Shown piece after piece: positions 1 through 9,098 of a DNA stretch of 64,000 nucleotides. A program made the position numbers and the translations under genes. The stretch is from Thermoflexaceae bacterium. Its GTDB lineage: Bacteria > Chloroflexota > Dehalococcoidia > Tepidiformales > Tepidiformaceae. Each line of letters opens with the position of its first letter. Position 1 is the stretch's first letter. The notes beneath the pieces were generated by a model. That model saw only the letters and a list, made by a program, of their open reading frames with translations, had not been told where the DNA came from and made no database searches. The stretch covers positions 1,426,001-1,490,000 of the forward strand of contig JABTUD010000001.1 of NCBI GenBank assembly GCA_015075555.1, given 5' to 3'.

Positions 1-1266
1 GGCCCCGGCTACGACCATGACTACGCGACCAGCGCCCTGCCCGAAGAGGTGGAGGCGATCGCGGCCGGACTTGGCGCCGAAGTGGTCACCGTCGGCAAGA
101 AGTTCGGCACGATCGGTGTGCTCGTCGATGGCCGCTGGACCGAGATCACGACGTTCCGGGGCGATTCCTATTCGGCCGGCACGCGCTGGCCCGACGTTCG
201 CTTTGGGACATCAATCGAAGAAGATCTCGCGCGGCGCGACTTCACCGTCAATGCGCTCGCCGAAAACGCTGCCACGGGACAGTTGCTCGACCTCTTTGAC
301 GGCCGCAACGACATCCGCCGCCGGCTGCTGCGCGCCGTTGGCGAACCGGCTCAGCGCTTTCGCGAAGACCCCCTTCGCATCCTGAGGGGAATGCGCTTTG
401 CCAGCCAGCTCGACTTCGAAATCGAGCCAGCAACCCTCGATGGAATGGAACAGACCATTGGGCTGCTCTCAACCCTTTCTCAGGAGAGGGTCACCTCGGA
501 ACTGGACCGGCTGCTGCAAGGCCGGAACCCCGGACGTGGCCTTGCGCTCCTCCGCCAGACCGGCGCCCTCGATGTTGTCCTCCCCGAGCTGGCGCCGATG
601 GACGGCTGCGAGCAAAACAGCTTCCACCGCTACGACGTCTGGCTGCACACGGTCGCCACCGTGCAGGCTATCGGCCCTGCGGAGCCGAACCTGCGGCTTC
701 TGCGCTGGGCAGCGCTTCTCCACGATATCGGCAAGCCCGCTGTCCGCCACCGCAAGGCAAATGGCGAGTGGGGCTTCTACCGCCATGAAGTGGTGGGGGC
801 GCTCCTGGCTGAAGCAATGCTCGATCGGCTGAAGCTGGGTCGCAGGGAGGCCGTTCTAATCCAGCTGCTCATCCGCAGGCACATGGACCGGCCCGATCCC
901 GGCGACCGGCGATCCGTGCGGCGGTTCATGACAAGGTGCGAAGGCCACTGGCGCGACCTGGTGGCGCTCAAGCGCGCCGACAACGCCAGTCACACTTACG
1001 ACGACGACCCCTATCACCATCGTCTCGAAGTGGCCTGCAAGGAGGCTGAGGCCTCAGATGCCGCCCTGCTGCGTGCCGATAGCCCGCTCACAGGTGACGA
1101 CCTGGTCGCGATCTTCGGCCGGGCGCCCGGGCCCTGGATCGGGCGGATCAAGCAGCGCCTGAGCGCCATGGTGCTTGACGGCGACCTTGCCCCCGGGGAC
1201 CGGGAGCACGCGGAGCGAATCGCCCGCGGGCTGATGGGCCGGCATCGCCCCGGAACTCACGGCTAA
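1..1266 (+). CDS. cca: CCA tRNA nucleotidyltransferase, HD-domain type (5' end cut by window)
   Basis: Adds or repairs the 3'-CCA of tRNAs in the cytoplasm. The frame is open from base 1, so the start and the beginning of the nucleotidyltransferase head lie outside the window. The first residues visible carry the metal-binding DxDxxT signature (DHDYAT), followed by the RRDFTVNA block and the RFREDPLRILRGMRFA block that is typical of class II CCA-adding enzymes and poly(A) polymerases. An HD domain follows, with LLHDIGKP near base 718, which marks the bacterial CCA enzymes with phosphohydrolase activity. About 421 residues are visible. It ends at TAA and is followed by 168 bp of non-coding sequence before the chemoreceptor. 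A poly(A) polymerase role cannot be excluded from the sequence alone. Confidence 0.9.
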   Translation, partial: GPGYDHDYATSALPEEVEAIAAGLGAEVVTVGKKFGTIGVLVDGRWTEITTFRGDSYSAGTRWPDVRFGTSIEEDLARRDFTVNALAENAATGQLLDLFDGRNDIRRRLLRAVGEPAQRFREDPLRILRGMRFASQLDFEIEPATLDGMEQTIGLLSTLSQERVTSELDRLLQGRNPGRGLALLRQTGALDVVLPELAPMDGCEQNSFHRYDVWLHTVATVQAIGPAEPNLRLLRWAALLHDIGKPAVRHRKANGEWGFYRHEVVGALLAEAMLDRLKLGRREAVLIQLLIRRHMDRPDPGDRRSVRRFMTRCEGHWRDLVALKRADNASHTYDDDPYHHRLEVACKEAEASDAALLRADSPLTGDDLVAIFGRAPGPWIGRIKQRLSAMVLDGDLAPGDREHAERIARGLMGRHRPGTHG

Positions 1267-1434
1267 GCTGACGCCGGGCAGGCGAGAGGACCGGGGCACC
1301 GTGGCGAGCTCTCGCTCATTTCTTGGGGCTGTGAGATCGGGATACACGGGGATTCGCTCATCCGCGGACTGCCCACTCCGGCGCGATACTCAAGACGTGA
1401 TAGCGGCTTACGTACACATAGGAGAGGGCCGAAC

Positions 1435-3804
1435 ATGCGAAGGCTGAACGACATCAAACTGCTTCCGAAGCTCATGGCGCTGTTTCTCATAGTCGGGATT
1501 GTGCCGCTGGTGGTCGTGGCGCTCATTGCCCGTGGCCAGGCGTCGAGCTCGCTGGACGCTGCAGCGGAGGCAAAGGTGGCGGAGCTGGCCTTCAATGCCA
1601 GCGACAAGCTCGACCGCAACCTGTTCGAGCGCTATGGCGACGTGCAGGCGTATGCGCTCAGCGAGCCAGCGAAATCGATGGACCCCAAGAAGCTGAACGA
1701 GTGGATGAACAAGATGATGGGCACATATTCGCCCATCTACAGCCTGATGGTTGTGGCAGATGCGTCCGGGAAGATCGTGGCCGCTAACACCGTGGACCTC
1801 GATGGCAAACCGCTCGACACCGATTCGCTTGTGGGCCGCGACGTGAAATCCGAAGCGTGGTTCAAGACTGCGGTTGGCGGCACGCTCGCAGCCAACCAGA
1901 CCTTCGTCGAAGACCTGCATGAGGACACGCTGATGGGCGAAGTCTTCGGTGCTGGTGAGCGCGCGCGGGCCATGTCGTTTACCTTCCCCATCCGCGACGA
2001 CAACGGGAAGATCGTGGGCGTGTGGACCAACCGCTTCAACTGGAGCGTGACCACCGATGTGCTCAACGCTGTCATCGAACGTGCGCGCGAGTCGGGAATG
2101 ACAACGGCCGAGCTTACGCTTGTCAACAGCAATGGCATTGTCCTCGCTTCGGAGGACCCGGCAGAAGTCCTCACGCGGAACATCGCCTCAGAAGAGATCG
2201 TCCAGAGTGCCCTGAAGACGGGTGCCTCGGGGTCGGAGGCCGGCGCCGCCCTTGATGGAACCGACCACGGCCACCTGTACGGCTACTTCAATTCGGCCGG
2301 CTTCGGGACATACCCGGGGCTTGGATGGGGCGTAATTGCCGCGCAGAACCAGAGCGAGGCGCTGGCTGACGTCAACGCCCTCACGCAGAAGATCCTGATT
2401 GTCGGTGTGATTGCGGCCCTGGCGGTGGCAGCCGTGGCTTTCTGGGTGGCAATCACGCTACGGCGCCCCGTCGCCGCGGTCGTTGCCCGGCTGGCGGCCC
2501 AGCGCGAGTCCCTTGGGCAGGTCCAGGCGGCCATGACGGCCATGGCACAGGGCAACCTGACGATGTCCGTCTCGCCAGATTCGGAGAAGATCGCGAACCC
2601 ATCCCGCGATGAGGTCGGCCAGGCGGCCGCTTCCGTGAACGAGATAATCGATGCCATCGGTGGGACTGTCGAAGCCTACAACGCCGCCCGTGGCGAACTC
2701 ACAACGCTCATCACCAGCGTCAAGTCCAACGCCACCAACATCCTCTCCGCCTCGGACCAGCTGCGCGAGGCCTCCGACCAGATGGCAGGCGCCACCGGCC
2801 AGATCGCCTCCGCCATCAACGAGGTCACCCGCTCCGCCGTCTCTCTCTCCTCCCTCTCCCAGGACTCCGCCCGCGAGGTCGAACGCGTCGCCGCCGGCTC
2901 CCAGCAGGTCGCCGCCGCCGCCCAGTCCAACGCCGACTCCGCCCTCGGCTCAAAGTCCGAAGCCTCCCAGATGAACGAGCGCATCCTCGCCGTCGCCTCC
3001 GCCTCCGAAGAGGTCGCCAAAGCCGCCGAAGAGTCCCGCGGCGCCGCCCTCCAGGGTCAGCAGGCTGTCGGCCAGGCCGTCTCCTCCATGGAAGCCATCG
3101 CCCAGGCCGTCGAACGCGCCTCTCGCACCGTCGACCTCCTCGGCGAGTACGGCCAGCAGATCGGCGACATCGTCAAGGTCATCGACGACATCGCCGGCCA
3201 GACCAACCTCCTCGCCCTCAACGCCGCCATCGAGGCCGCCCGCGCCGGCGAACAGGGCCGCGGCTTCGCCGTCGTCGCCGAAAACGTCCGCTCCCTCGCC
3301 GAGCGCTCCTCGGAGTCCACCAAGGAGATCGCCGACCTCATCGCCAAGGTCCAGCAGGGCACCAGAGAGGCCGTCGAGGCCATGGCCGCGGGGGTGAAGG
3401 ATGTGACCGAAGGCCGCGAGATCACCTCCCAGGCCGGCCACGCCCTCGACTCCATCATCGCCTCCGTCCAGCAGTCCGCCGTCCAGATGCAGCGCATCGC
3501 CACCGACGTCCAGGGACTCGCCTCCGGCGCCCAGCGCATCGTCGCCTCCGCCGAGGAGATGGCCAACCTCGCCGAAGAGTCCGCCCGCGGCGCCGGCGAC
3601 ATGGCCCAGGGCACCTCAAAGGTCACCGAGGCCATCATCCAGGTCTCCGCTACTTCCGAGCAGACCTCGGCCTCGGCCGAAGAGGTCTCCGCCTCCACCG
3701 AAGAGCTCTCCGCCCAGTCCGAAGAGCTCGCCGCCACCGCCGGCCAGATGAAGGACCTCGCCCAGGCCCTCAACGAGGCCGCCGCAAGGTTCCGCCTCGC
3801 CTGA
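1435..3804 (+). CDS. Methyl-accepting chemotaxis protein
   Basis: Transmembrane chemoreceptor of 789 residues that would signal to CheA/CheW. The start ATG is preceded by AGGAGAGGG. The first membrane helix spans about residues 12-33. An extracytoplasmic dCache-like sensor region runs to about 315, a second helix covers about 319-340, a HAMP-like linker follows, and the coiled-coil signalling domain fills the C-terminal half. The hairpin tip ([20 protein letters not shown]) is at residues 583-602. No che genes are nearby, so the receptor is an orphan in this window. From about base 2690 the codon use shifts abruptly to nearly all C- or G-ending codons, unlike the sensor half, which suggests a recombined or recently amplified signalling module. 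The ligand cannot be predicted. Confidence 0.93.
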   Translation: MRRLNDIKLLPKLMALFLIVGIVPLVVVALIARGQASSSLDAAAEAKVAELAFNASDKLDRNLFERYGDVQAYALSEPAKSMDPKKLNEWMNKMMGTYSPIYSLMVVADASGKIVAANTVDLDGKPLDTDSLVGRDVKSEAWFKTAVGGTLAANQTFVEDLHEDTLMGEVFGAGERARAMSFTFPIRDDNGKIVGVWTNRFNWSVTTDVLNAVIERARESGMTTAELTLVNSNGIVLASEDPAEVLTRNIASEEIVQSALKTGASGSEAGAALDGTDHGHLYGYFNSAGFGTYPGLGWGVIAAQNQSEALADVNALTQKILIVGVIAALAVAAVAFWVAITLRRPVAAVVARLAAQRESLGQVQAAMTAMAQGNLTMSVSPDSEKIANPSRDEVGQAAASVNEIIDAIGGTVEAYNAARGELTTLITSVKSNATNILSASDQLREASDQMAGATGQIASAINEVTRSAVSLSSLSQDSAREVERVAAGSQQVAAAAQSNADSALGSKSEASQMNERILAVASASEEVAKAAEESRGAALQGQQAVGQAVSSMEAIAQAVERASRTVDLLGEYGQQIGDIVKVIDDIAGQTNLLALNAAIEAARAGEQGRGFAVVAENVRSLAERSSESTKEIADLIAKVQQGTREAVEAMAAGVKDVTEGREITSQAGHALDSIIASVQQSAVQMQRIATDVQGLASGAQRIVASAEEMANLAEESARGAGDMAQGTSKVTEAIIQVSATSEQTSASAEEVSASTEELSAQSEELAATAGQMKDLAQALNEAAARFRLA

Positions 3805-3828
3805 GCCTGGCCCACCGCACCGAAGCGC

Positions 3829-3861
3829 AACCCCCCGGGACAACCCCGGGGGGTTTCTGTT
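3829..3861 (+). terminator. Intrinsic terminator after chemoreceptor gene
   Basis: A perfect 11-bp stem (AACCCCCCGGG paired with CCCGGGGGGTT) with a 5-base loop is followed by TTTCTGTTT. It lies 25 bp after the stop codon of the chemoreceptor gene. Confidence 0.85.
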
Positions 3862-3862
3862 T

Positions 3863-3939
3863 GGAGGGAGGAGGGAGGAGGACTGAGGACTGAGGACTGA
3901 GGACTGAGGGATGAGGCATGAGGGATGAGGCATGAGGGG
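3863..3939 (+). repeat. Heptanucleotide tandem repeat block A
   Basis: Eleven consecutive 7-bp units of the form NGAGGNN: GGAGGGA twice, GGAGGAC once, TGAGGAC three times, then TGAGGGA and TGAGGCA alternating, and finally TGAGGGG. The block starts two bases after the terminator T-tract. The same AGGAGGG unit recurs three times after the terminator of the next gene (block B). Confidence 0.9.
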
Positions 3940-4260
3940 CCGTACCAACGCCCCCCTCCCGCGCCAGCCCCGCCGGCTACCCCGCTACCGGGCAACCCGG
4001 AGGGCGACCGTGGGTGGGACATCAAGCGGCCACGGGGGGCCGCGACTCCGGGGGGTGCGGGGCAAGGTGGACTCCTCCCTCCTCCCCCGGGGCGGGGTGG
4101 GGCGATGGGGAATCGTATGAAACACATAGGAATTGCCCCCGGTTGGTAAACGTGTAGTGGAAAACCCGTAACAAAACGGCGATCAAACGGTAGTACCTGT
4201 GGAAACAACCTCGCGGGAGCGGCTCCGCGCGGAGAAGGAAAGGACGGAAAGGAAAGAACC
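3940..4260. other. Gene-free leader region of the surface-protein gene
   Basis: The region begins GC-rich with short G and C runs. From about 4110 to 4200 it becomes AT-richer, with several AAC-containing motifs, and probably holds the promoter, but I could not assign a convincing -35/-10 pair. It ends in a purine-rich tract containing GGAAAGGAAAG just before the ATG at 4261, which serves as the ribosome binding site. No convincing small gene was seen. Confidence 0.5.
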
Positions 4261-6369
4261 ATGACACTCGCGTTGCATGGGAAGTCAAGGAGGCGCCAGG
4301 CTGCCCTGGCGCTGCTGGGCGTGCTGGCTGTGGCCGCCGGCATGCTCGGCGCGGTGATGACCTACGGGCGGACGCAGGCTGAGTCGAACGGCAACGGCAA
4401 CGGCAACGGCGGAGTTGGCGTACGGATCCAGTTCCACAAGTACCTGCCCAAAGACAACCAAAACGTCCCGTGGGAGAACCAGGGATCCGGACAAGGTGAC
4501 TGGAAATACACCATTTATGCCGACAAAAATGGCAACCCTGGGGCGGCCCTGGTTTCTAACGTCGACCACCTGAATCCAAGCTCAGATTTCACAGCGCAGA
4601 CTGTCTGGGTGAAGGAGACTGACACCGACGGCGACGTATTCTACGGTTGGTTTGTCCCGGATGGTGCCAACAATAGTGGTAACGACCACTGCAATCAGGC
4701 CCCGGTGGACTTCAACACGTCGAACGATTCTCGATACAGCACCGATGAATATCTGAAACTCGATGCATTATTCTTCAACACAACCGGTAATCAGACCGGC
4801 CTCTTTCACATTTGCGCCTATAACAAGCCAGCCACCCGTGAGCTAGTCCTCAACAAGGTGGTTGTCAACGACAACGGCGGATCAGCCACGGCGGGCCAGT
4901 GGACCATGACCATCAGCGGCGCGCCCGGCAATTCCGGCGCTGGTACCGCAGCAATCGTGGCGGTCGTCGGTAACACCTACACGCTCGGCGAGACCAATGG
5001 CCCCGGCGGCTACACGGAGACGGGCGTTAGCTGCGCGACCGACACCAACCCATCAGTACCCGTAACCGTGACCAACCACCAGGTGACTATCCCTGCTGGC
5101 CAGGGCGACATCATCTGCACCATCACCAACGATGATTTCGAGTCAACAACGAAGCAGATCACCATCGCCAAGGTGTTCCTCCCCCTCGACACCACCTTCG
5201 ATTCGGGAGACTACCCGGCGTTCACACTCGACGAGGCTGTGCCGGGGCTCGACGTCCCGCAAGACTGCACGCCCGGCACATCGGGCAACGTCGTAACCTG
5301 GACCTGCAACGTGCCGAGTAACTGGAACGGCACCGTATCGGAAGTGCCCGCCGGCGGGTGGACGGATGTTACGAACGACTGTGACTGGGTGGGAACATCG
5401 GAGCCTATCGCCGACTTCGTGTTCTGCAACCAGAAGAACGGCGAAACCGCCTCCGACAACGACCTCCACGTCAAGAAGATCAACCTCAACGGGGTGGCTG
5501 CCGGCGGAAACGCCAGCGGCACCGTATCCGGACTGGCCAACTGGGCGCTCGACCACGGTAGCGTCGCCCACTACAACGGCATCGGCGACGGTACCTACAC
5601 CGTCACCGAGACGACCCCGCAGGACGGCTACCTGCTTAAGGGCTATACGGTCCTGGATGGCGATGCCGAGTGCCCGACCGACTCCGGCGTTGGCACCTCC
5701 GCCGCTTCGGTGGATGTCACATTTGACGGGCAAGATGAGGGCGACGACGAGCAGACGGTCTGCGTCTACAACGAGCCAAAGCCGGAACGGAAAGTGGCTG
5801 TGAAGGTGAGGAAGATCGAAGTCCTCCTCGCCGGCAGCCAGGCCGGGCAGGGGTGGAAGATATCCATCAGCGGCTGCGGTTTCAGCGATTCGCACCCGAC
5901 CGGCGGGGCCGATGGCTCCTACACATGGACGGATCTTGCCCCCTGCAACTACACCGTGAGCGAAGACCCCGGCTCGAAGTCCAACTTCTTCCCGGGTGGC
6001 CCCACCACCCAGCAGGTGAACGCCACCACACCCGGACAGACCTACGAAGTCACGTTCACGAACTACAGGGAAACGTTCATCCCCGAGTGCGTGTACAACT
6101 GCGAGCCACCGCCACCGCCACCTCCTCCTCCTCCTCCGCCACCACCGCCCCCGCCTCCGCCGCCTCAGAAACCAACGGAAGACGTGGCCGGTGAGAAGAC
6201 CCCCGGGCCAACGCCGCCCGTCTCGAAGGCTACGCCCATCGCCCCCAGCGCCGGCACCGGCCTCGCCAGCGGCGGGACGGCCACCAACCTGGCCCTGGCA
6301 GTGGCAGGCCTCATCATCATCAGCAGCGGCCTCGGCCTGATGGCCATCGGCCAGCGCAAGCGCTCGTAA
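4261..6369 (+). CDS. Large secreted, membrane-anchored surface protein with prealbumin-like repeats
   Basis: A 702-residue predicted cell-surface protein. The N-terminus has basic residues followed by a hydrophobic signal segment (about residues 15-35) and then an asparagine/glycine-rich linker. Four beta-rich modules follow, beginning near residues 195, 297, 400 and 510, each opening with a strand such as LVLNKVVV or ITIAKVFL and ending in tyrosine/threonine-rich strands. They resemble the prealbumin-like or SpaA/Cna-B folds of Gram-positive adhesins. An uninterrupted run of 20 prolines occupies residues 616-635. The C-terminus has APSAGTG (661-667), a membrane helix (about 677-698) and RKRS, which is a sorting-signal layout without a classical LPxTG. 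No sortase gene is in the window. A role in adhesion or in the cell envelope is inferred. Confidence 0.8.
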   Translation: MTLALHGKSRRRQAALALLGVLAVAAGMLGAVMTYGRTQAESNGNGNGNGGVGVRIQFHKYLPKDNQNVPWENQGSGQGDWKYTIYADKNGNPGAALVSNVDHLNPSSDFTAQTVWVKETDTDGDVFYGWFVPDGANNSGNDHCNQAPVDFNTSNDSRYSTDEYLKLDALFFNTTGNQTGLFHICAYNKPATRELVLNKVVVNDNGGSATAGQWTMTISGAPGNSGAGTAAIVAVVGNTYTLGETNGPGGYTETGVSCATDTNPSVPVTVTNHQVTIPAGQGDIICTITNDDFESTTKQITIAKVFLPLDTTFDSGDYPAFTLDEAVPGLDVPQDCTPGTSGNVVTWTCNVPSNWNGTVSEVPAGGWTDVTNDCDWVGTSEPIADFVFCNQKNGETASDNDLHVKKINLNGVAAGGNASGTVSGLANWALDHGSVAHYNGIGDGTYTVTETTPQDGYLLKGYTVLDGDAECPTDSGVGTSAASVDVTFDGQDEGDDEQTVCVYNEPKPERKVAVKVRKIEVLLAGSQAGQGWKISISGCGFSDSHPTGGADGSYTWTDLAPCNYTVSEDPGSKSNFFPGGPTTQQVNATTPGQTYEVTFTNYRETFIPECVYNCEPPPPPPPPPPPPPPPPPPPPQKPTEDVAGEKTPGPTPPVSKATPIAPSAGTGLASGGTATNLALAVAGLIIISSGLGLMAIGQRKRS

Positions 6370-6397
6370 CCGCGCGCACCACCGTCAATCCAACGGC

Positions 6398-6426
6398 AGG
6401 GGCCCCTCCGGGGGCCCCTTTCCGTT
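6398..6426 (+). terminator. Intrinsic terminator after surface-protein gene
   Basis: A 9-bp GC stem (AGGGGCCCC paired with GGGGCCCCT), loop TCCG, is followed by TTCCGTT. It lies 28 bp after the stop codon. Confidence 0.8.
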
Positions 6427-6430
6427 CGGG

Positions 6431-6451
6431 GGAGGAGGGAGGAGGGAGGAG
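6431..6451 (+). repeat. Heptanucleotide tandem repeat block B
   Basis: Three perfect GGAGGAG heptads directly after a terminator. It is the same unit, in rotated phase, as the opening of block A at 3863, so the surface-protein gene is bracketed by the same microsatellite. Confidence 0.85.
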
Positions 6452-6526
6452 CCGGTACAGTACCCGGCGGTTATCTTTCTGGCAGAATCGGGGGATGCAC
6501 CGCGGAGCGGATGCGAGCAGGGGGAG

Positions 6527-8155
6527 ATGATGCAAGAGCTGACCGGGGGCGAGGCCGCCGTTCATACCCTTCGCGCGCTGGGTGTGGAGCACGTTTTCGG
6601 CATCGTCAGCGTCCATAACATCCCCGTCTACGACGCGATCCTCCGTCTCGGTGGGATCACCCCGGTGGCCGTCAGGCACGAGCAGGGCGCCGTACACGCC
6701 GCCGATGGCTATGCGCGCGCCACCGGCAGGCTCGGCGTGGCGATCACGAGCACCGGTCCGGGGGCGGCCAATGCCATGACCGGGCTTTTCGAAGCGGGCT
6801 TCGCGTCCTCGCGAGTCCTGATGCTGACCGGCCAGGTGGAGAGCCGCTACCTCGGCAGAGGCAAGGGGGTCCTCCACGAAGCCGAAAACCAGGCGCCGAT
6901 GCTGCGCACCGTCACGCGCCGCGTCGAAAGCGTGCGCTTCCCGCGGGAAATCCCGGGCGCCATTGCGCGAGTGGCGGGCGACATCATGACCGGCCGCCCG
7001 CAGCCGGGAGCCGTCGAAATCCCCATCGACTACCAGTACGCGAAGGCAGACTTCGATATTCCCCACGTGGAGGCGTGGCCCCGGGTGCAGCCCGGGAAGG
7101 CGGAGATTGCCGCCGCCGCAGCGATGCTCGCGACGGCCCGGCGTCCCCTGATCTGGGCGGGGGGCGGGGTGCTCACGGCCGGGGCAGAGGCCGAGCTGCA
7201 GCAGCTTGCCGGGTTGCTCGGAGCGCCCGTCCTCACCTCCATCAGCGGCCGGGGTGCAATCCCGGAAGACCATCCTCTCGCCCTCGGTCCACTCTCTGCC
7301 CACCCGGCTGTCGAAGCGGTGATCGCGGAGGCCGATGTCGTGCTGGCAGTGGGCACGCGCTTCCAGTGGAACGAAACCCGCAACTGGACGCTGCGAATCC
7401 CTGGCCAGCTGGTGCACGTGGATGCCGACGCTGGCGTCATTGGGCGCAACTATGCGCCGGCTGCGAGCGTGGTGGGCGATGCCCGCCTCGCGCTCGCGGG
7501 TCTCCTGAAGCAGATCCCTGGCAGCCAGGCAGACCCGGGCTTCGCCGAAACGGCCCGCACCGCCCGGGACGAGGCCCGCGCCGCCATCCGCAGCGACATC
7601 GGGCCGGACTACGCCGCGATTATGGACGCCATGCGCGACGCCCTGCCGCGCGACGGCATCGTGGTGCGCGACGCCACGGTGCCGGCCTACCTCTGGGGGA
7701 ACCGCATCTTCCCGGTCTACGAGCCGCGGACGTCGATCTACCCCTCGTCGGCCGCGATTGGGCCCGCGCTCCCACTGGCCATCGGGGCTGCGATTGGGAC
7801 TGGCAGGCGCGCCGTCGTGATCCAGGGCGATGGTGGCTTCATGCTGAACATTGCTGAGCTTGCGACGGCCGTGCAGTACAGGGCGCCGGTGGCGGTGTGT
7901 GTGTTCAACGACGGCGGCTACGGGGTCCTGCGGAGCATCCAGGCGCGGACGTTCGAAGGCCGTCAGACGGGTGTTGACCTCGCCACGCCGGACTTTGCGG
8001 CCGTTGCGCGGGCAATGGGGATGCCGGGGGAGGCGGTGCGAGGGGTCGAGGAGTTCAAACCGGCGATCGCCCGCGCGATGGCAGCCGATGGTCCCTACCT
8101 GCTGGACATCGGCATGGATGCGCTGGCGCCGATGGCAGGTTTCGGGCGGCGATAG
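6527..8155 (+). CDS. Thiamine-diphosphate-dependent enzyme, acetolactate synthase-like
   Basis: A 542-residue cytoplasmic enzyme of the acetolactate synthase/benzoylformate decarboxylase superfamily. The N-terminal Pyr domain carries the cofactor-activating glutamate (E52 in HEQGAVHAADGYARATG). The central domain follows, and the PP domain has the diphosphate-magnesium motif beginning GDGG at residue 434 and ending near FNDGGYG about 30 residues later. Two ATGs stand in tandem; the first (6527), preceded by AGGGGGAG, was chosen. No ilvN, ilvC or oxalate genes are adjacent, so the substrate cannot be assigned. Acetolactate synthase, a 2-oxoacid decarboxylase and oxalyl-CoA-type lyases are all possible. 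It appears monocistronic. Confidence 0.85.
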   Translation: MMQELTGGEAAVHTLRALGVEHVFGIVSVHNIPVYDAILRLGGITPVAVRHEQGAVHAADGYARATGRLGVAITSTGPGAANAMTGLFEAGFASSRVLMLTGQVESRYLGRGKGVLHEAENQAPMLRTVTRRVESVRFPREIPGAIARVAGDIMTGRPQPGAVEIPIDYQYAKADFDIPHVEAWPRVQPGKAEIAAAAAMLATARRPLIWAGGGVLTAGAEAELQQLAGLLGAPVLTSISGRGAIPEDHPLALGPLSAHPAVEAVIAEADVVLAVGTRFQWNETRNWTLRIPGQLVHVDADAGVIGRNYAPAASVVGDARLALAGLLKQIPGSQADPGFAETARTARDEARAAIRSDIGPDYAAIMDAMRDALPRDGIVVRDATVPAYLWGNRIFPVYEPRTSIYPSSAAIGPALPLAIGAAIGTGRRAVVIQGDGGFMLNIAELATAVQYRAPVAVCVFNDGGYGVLRSIQARTFEGRQTGVDLATPDFAAVARAMGMPGEAVRGVEEFKPAIARAMAADGPYLLDIGMDALAPMAGFGRR

Positions 8156-8279
8156 GGGGCGAGGCGAAGGGCGTATAGTGCATCCGCGTAGTGCCCGTTC
8201 TGGGCGGGCTGCAGCGGAGATAGCACACACAATCCTCCGCGAGGTTCGGCCACAAGGGACTCGCTCGCGTGAGGGGACC

Positions 8280-9098
8280 ATGAGTGAGCAACTCCAACTG
8301 CTTGTGACAGTCAAGGCGTACCCGGCTCTGAGCAGAAAACATGGTGAGGTTGTCTGCGTGGCAGGTGTCCGGACCGACACAGAGCGGCCGGAGTGGGTAC
8401 GGCTCTTCCCGGTGCCGTTCCGCGACCTGCCATTCGACCAGCGGTTCACCAAGTACCAGATCATCACCGTGGAATGCCGACGCCCATCGACCGATCGGCG
8501 GCCGGAGAGCTACCAGCCCGACCCGGACACGCTGGTGCTCGGCGAGACGTTACCGGCCGGCGGAACGTGGCCCGAGCGCCGAGCGCTGATCGAGCCGCTA
8601 ACCGTCGAATCAATGTGCTGGATTCAGGCGCAGCAGAAGGTCGACGGGACCTCGCTCGGCGTCTTCCGACCTGCGGAGGTTCTTGACTTCGAGATGGAGC
8701 CGGAACCCGAGGACTGGGACCCGGGAAAGCTGGGGATTGCGAGCCAGCCGAGCCTCTTCTTCCCGGGCAAGAAAGGACTTCAGAAGATCCCCTACCGCTT
8801 CCGCTACGTCTATCGCTGCTCGGAGAGTGATTGTGGGACGCACTCCCAGTCCATCGTTGACTGGGAGCTCGCCCAGTCGTTCCTTTCCTGGGGCCATCGC
8901 TACTCAAGGCCCGTGCTGCTGGAAAGGATTCGGGAGAAGTGGTTAGGGGACCTCTGCGGGCCTGACAAGGACACTATGTTCTACGTGGGAAACCAGCATC
9001 AGCACCCGGAATCGTTCCTTGTGCTGGGTGTGTTCTACCCGAAGCATGGAATCAAGGAAGCGCAACCACCCGGATATGCGGCCGGGCCGCCGACATGA
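8280..9098 (+). CDS. Hypothetical protein with Cys/His cluster, partner of DUF488 gene
   Basis: A 272-residue protein that I cannot assign to a named family. The start ATG follows the run GAGGGGACC. A possible -10 (TATAGT, near 8172) lies about 100 bp upstream. The N-terminal half is basic/acidic mixed and begins with a beta-strand-like LQLLVTVKAYP. Near the C-terminus it has C-x4-C-x2-H followed by a conserved-looking DWE, which could bind metal. Its 3' end overlaps the 3' end of the convergent DUF488 gene by 47 bp. That arrangement suggests the two are inherited together. A role in nucleic-acid handling or defence is only a guess. Confidence 0.75.
   Translation: MSEQLQLLVTVKAYPALSRKHGEVVCVAGVRTDTERPEWVRLFPVPFRDLPFDQRFTKYQIITVECRRPSTDRRPESYQPDPDTLVLGETLPAGGTWPERRALIEPLTVESMCWIQAQQKVDGTSLGVFRPAEVLDFEMEPEPEDWDPGKLGIASQPSLFFPGKKGLQKIPYRFRYVYRCSESDCGTHSQSIVDWELAQSFLSWGHRYSRPVLLERIREKWLGDLCGPDKDTMFYVGNQHQHPESFLVLGVFYPKHGIKEAQPPGYAAGPPT

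Noticed and set aside
6106-6165. Run of CCN codons as a possible sequencing or frameshift artefact
   Set aside because: The frame continues without change and ends in a sensible anchor and terminator, so 20 prolines fit a real wall spacer.
6320-8467. A 715-codon open frame on the minus strand
   Set aside because: It is antisense to the thiamine-diphosphate enzyme gene, is histidine/arginine-rich and has no recognisable motif; it is a high-GC shadow of a real gene.
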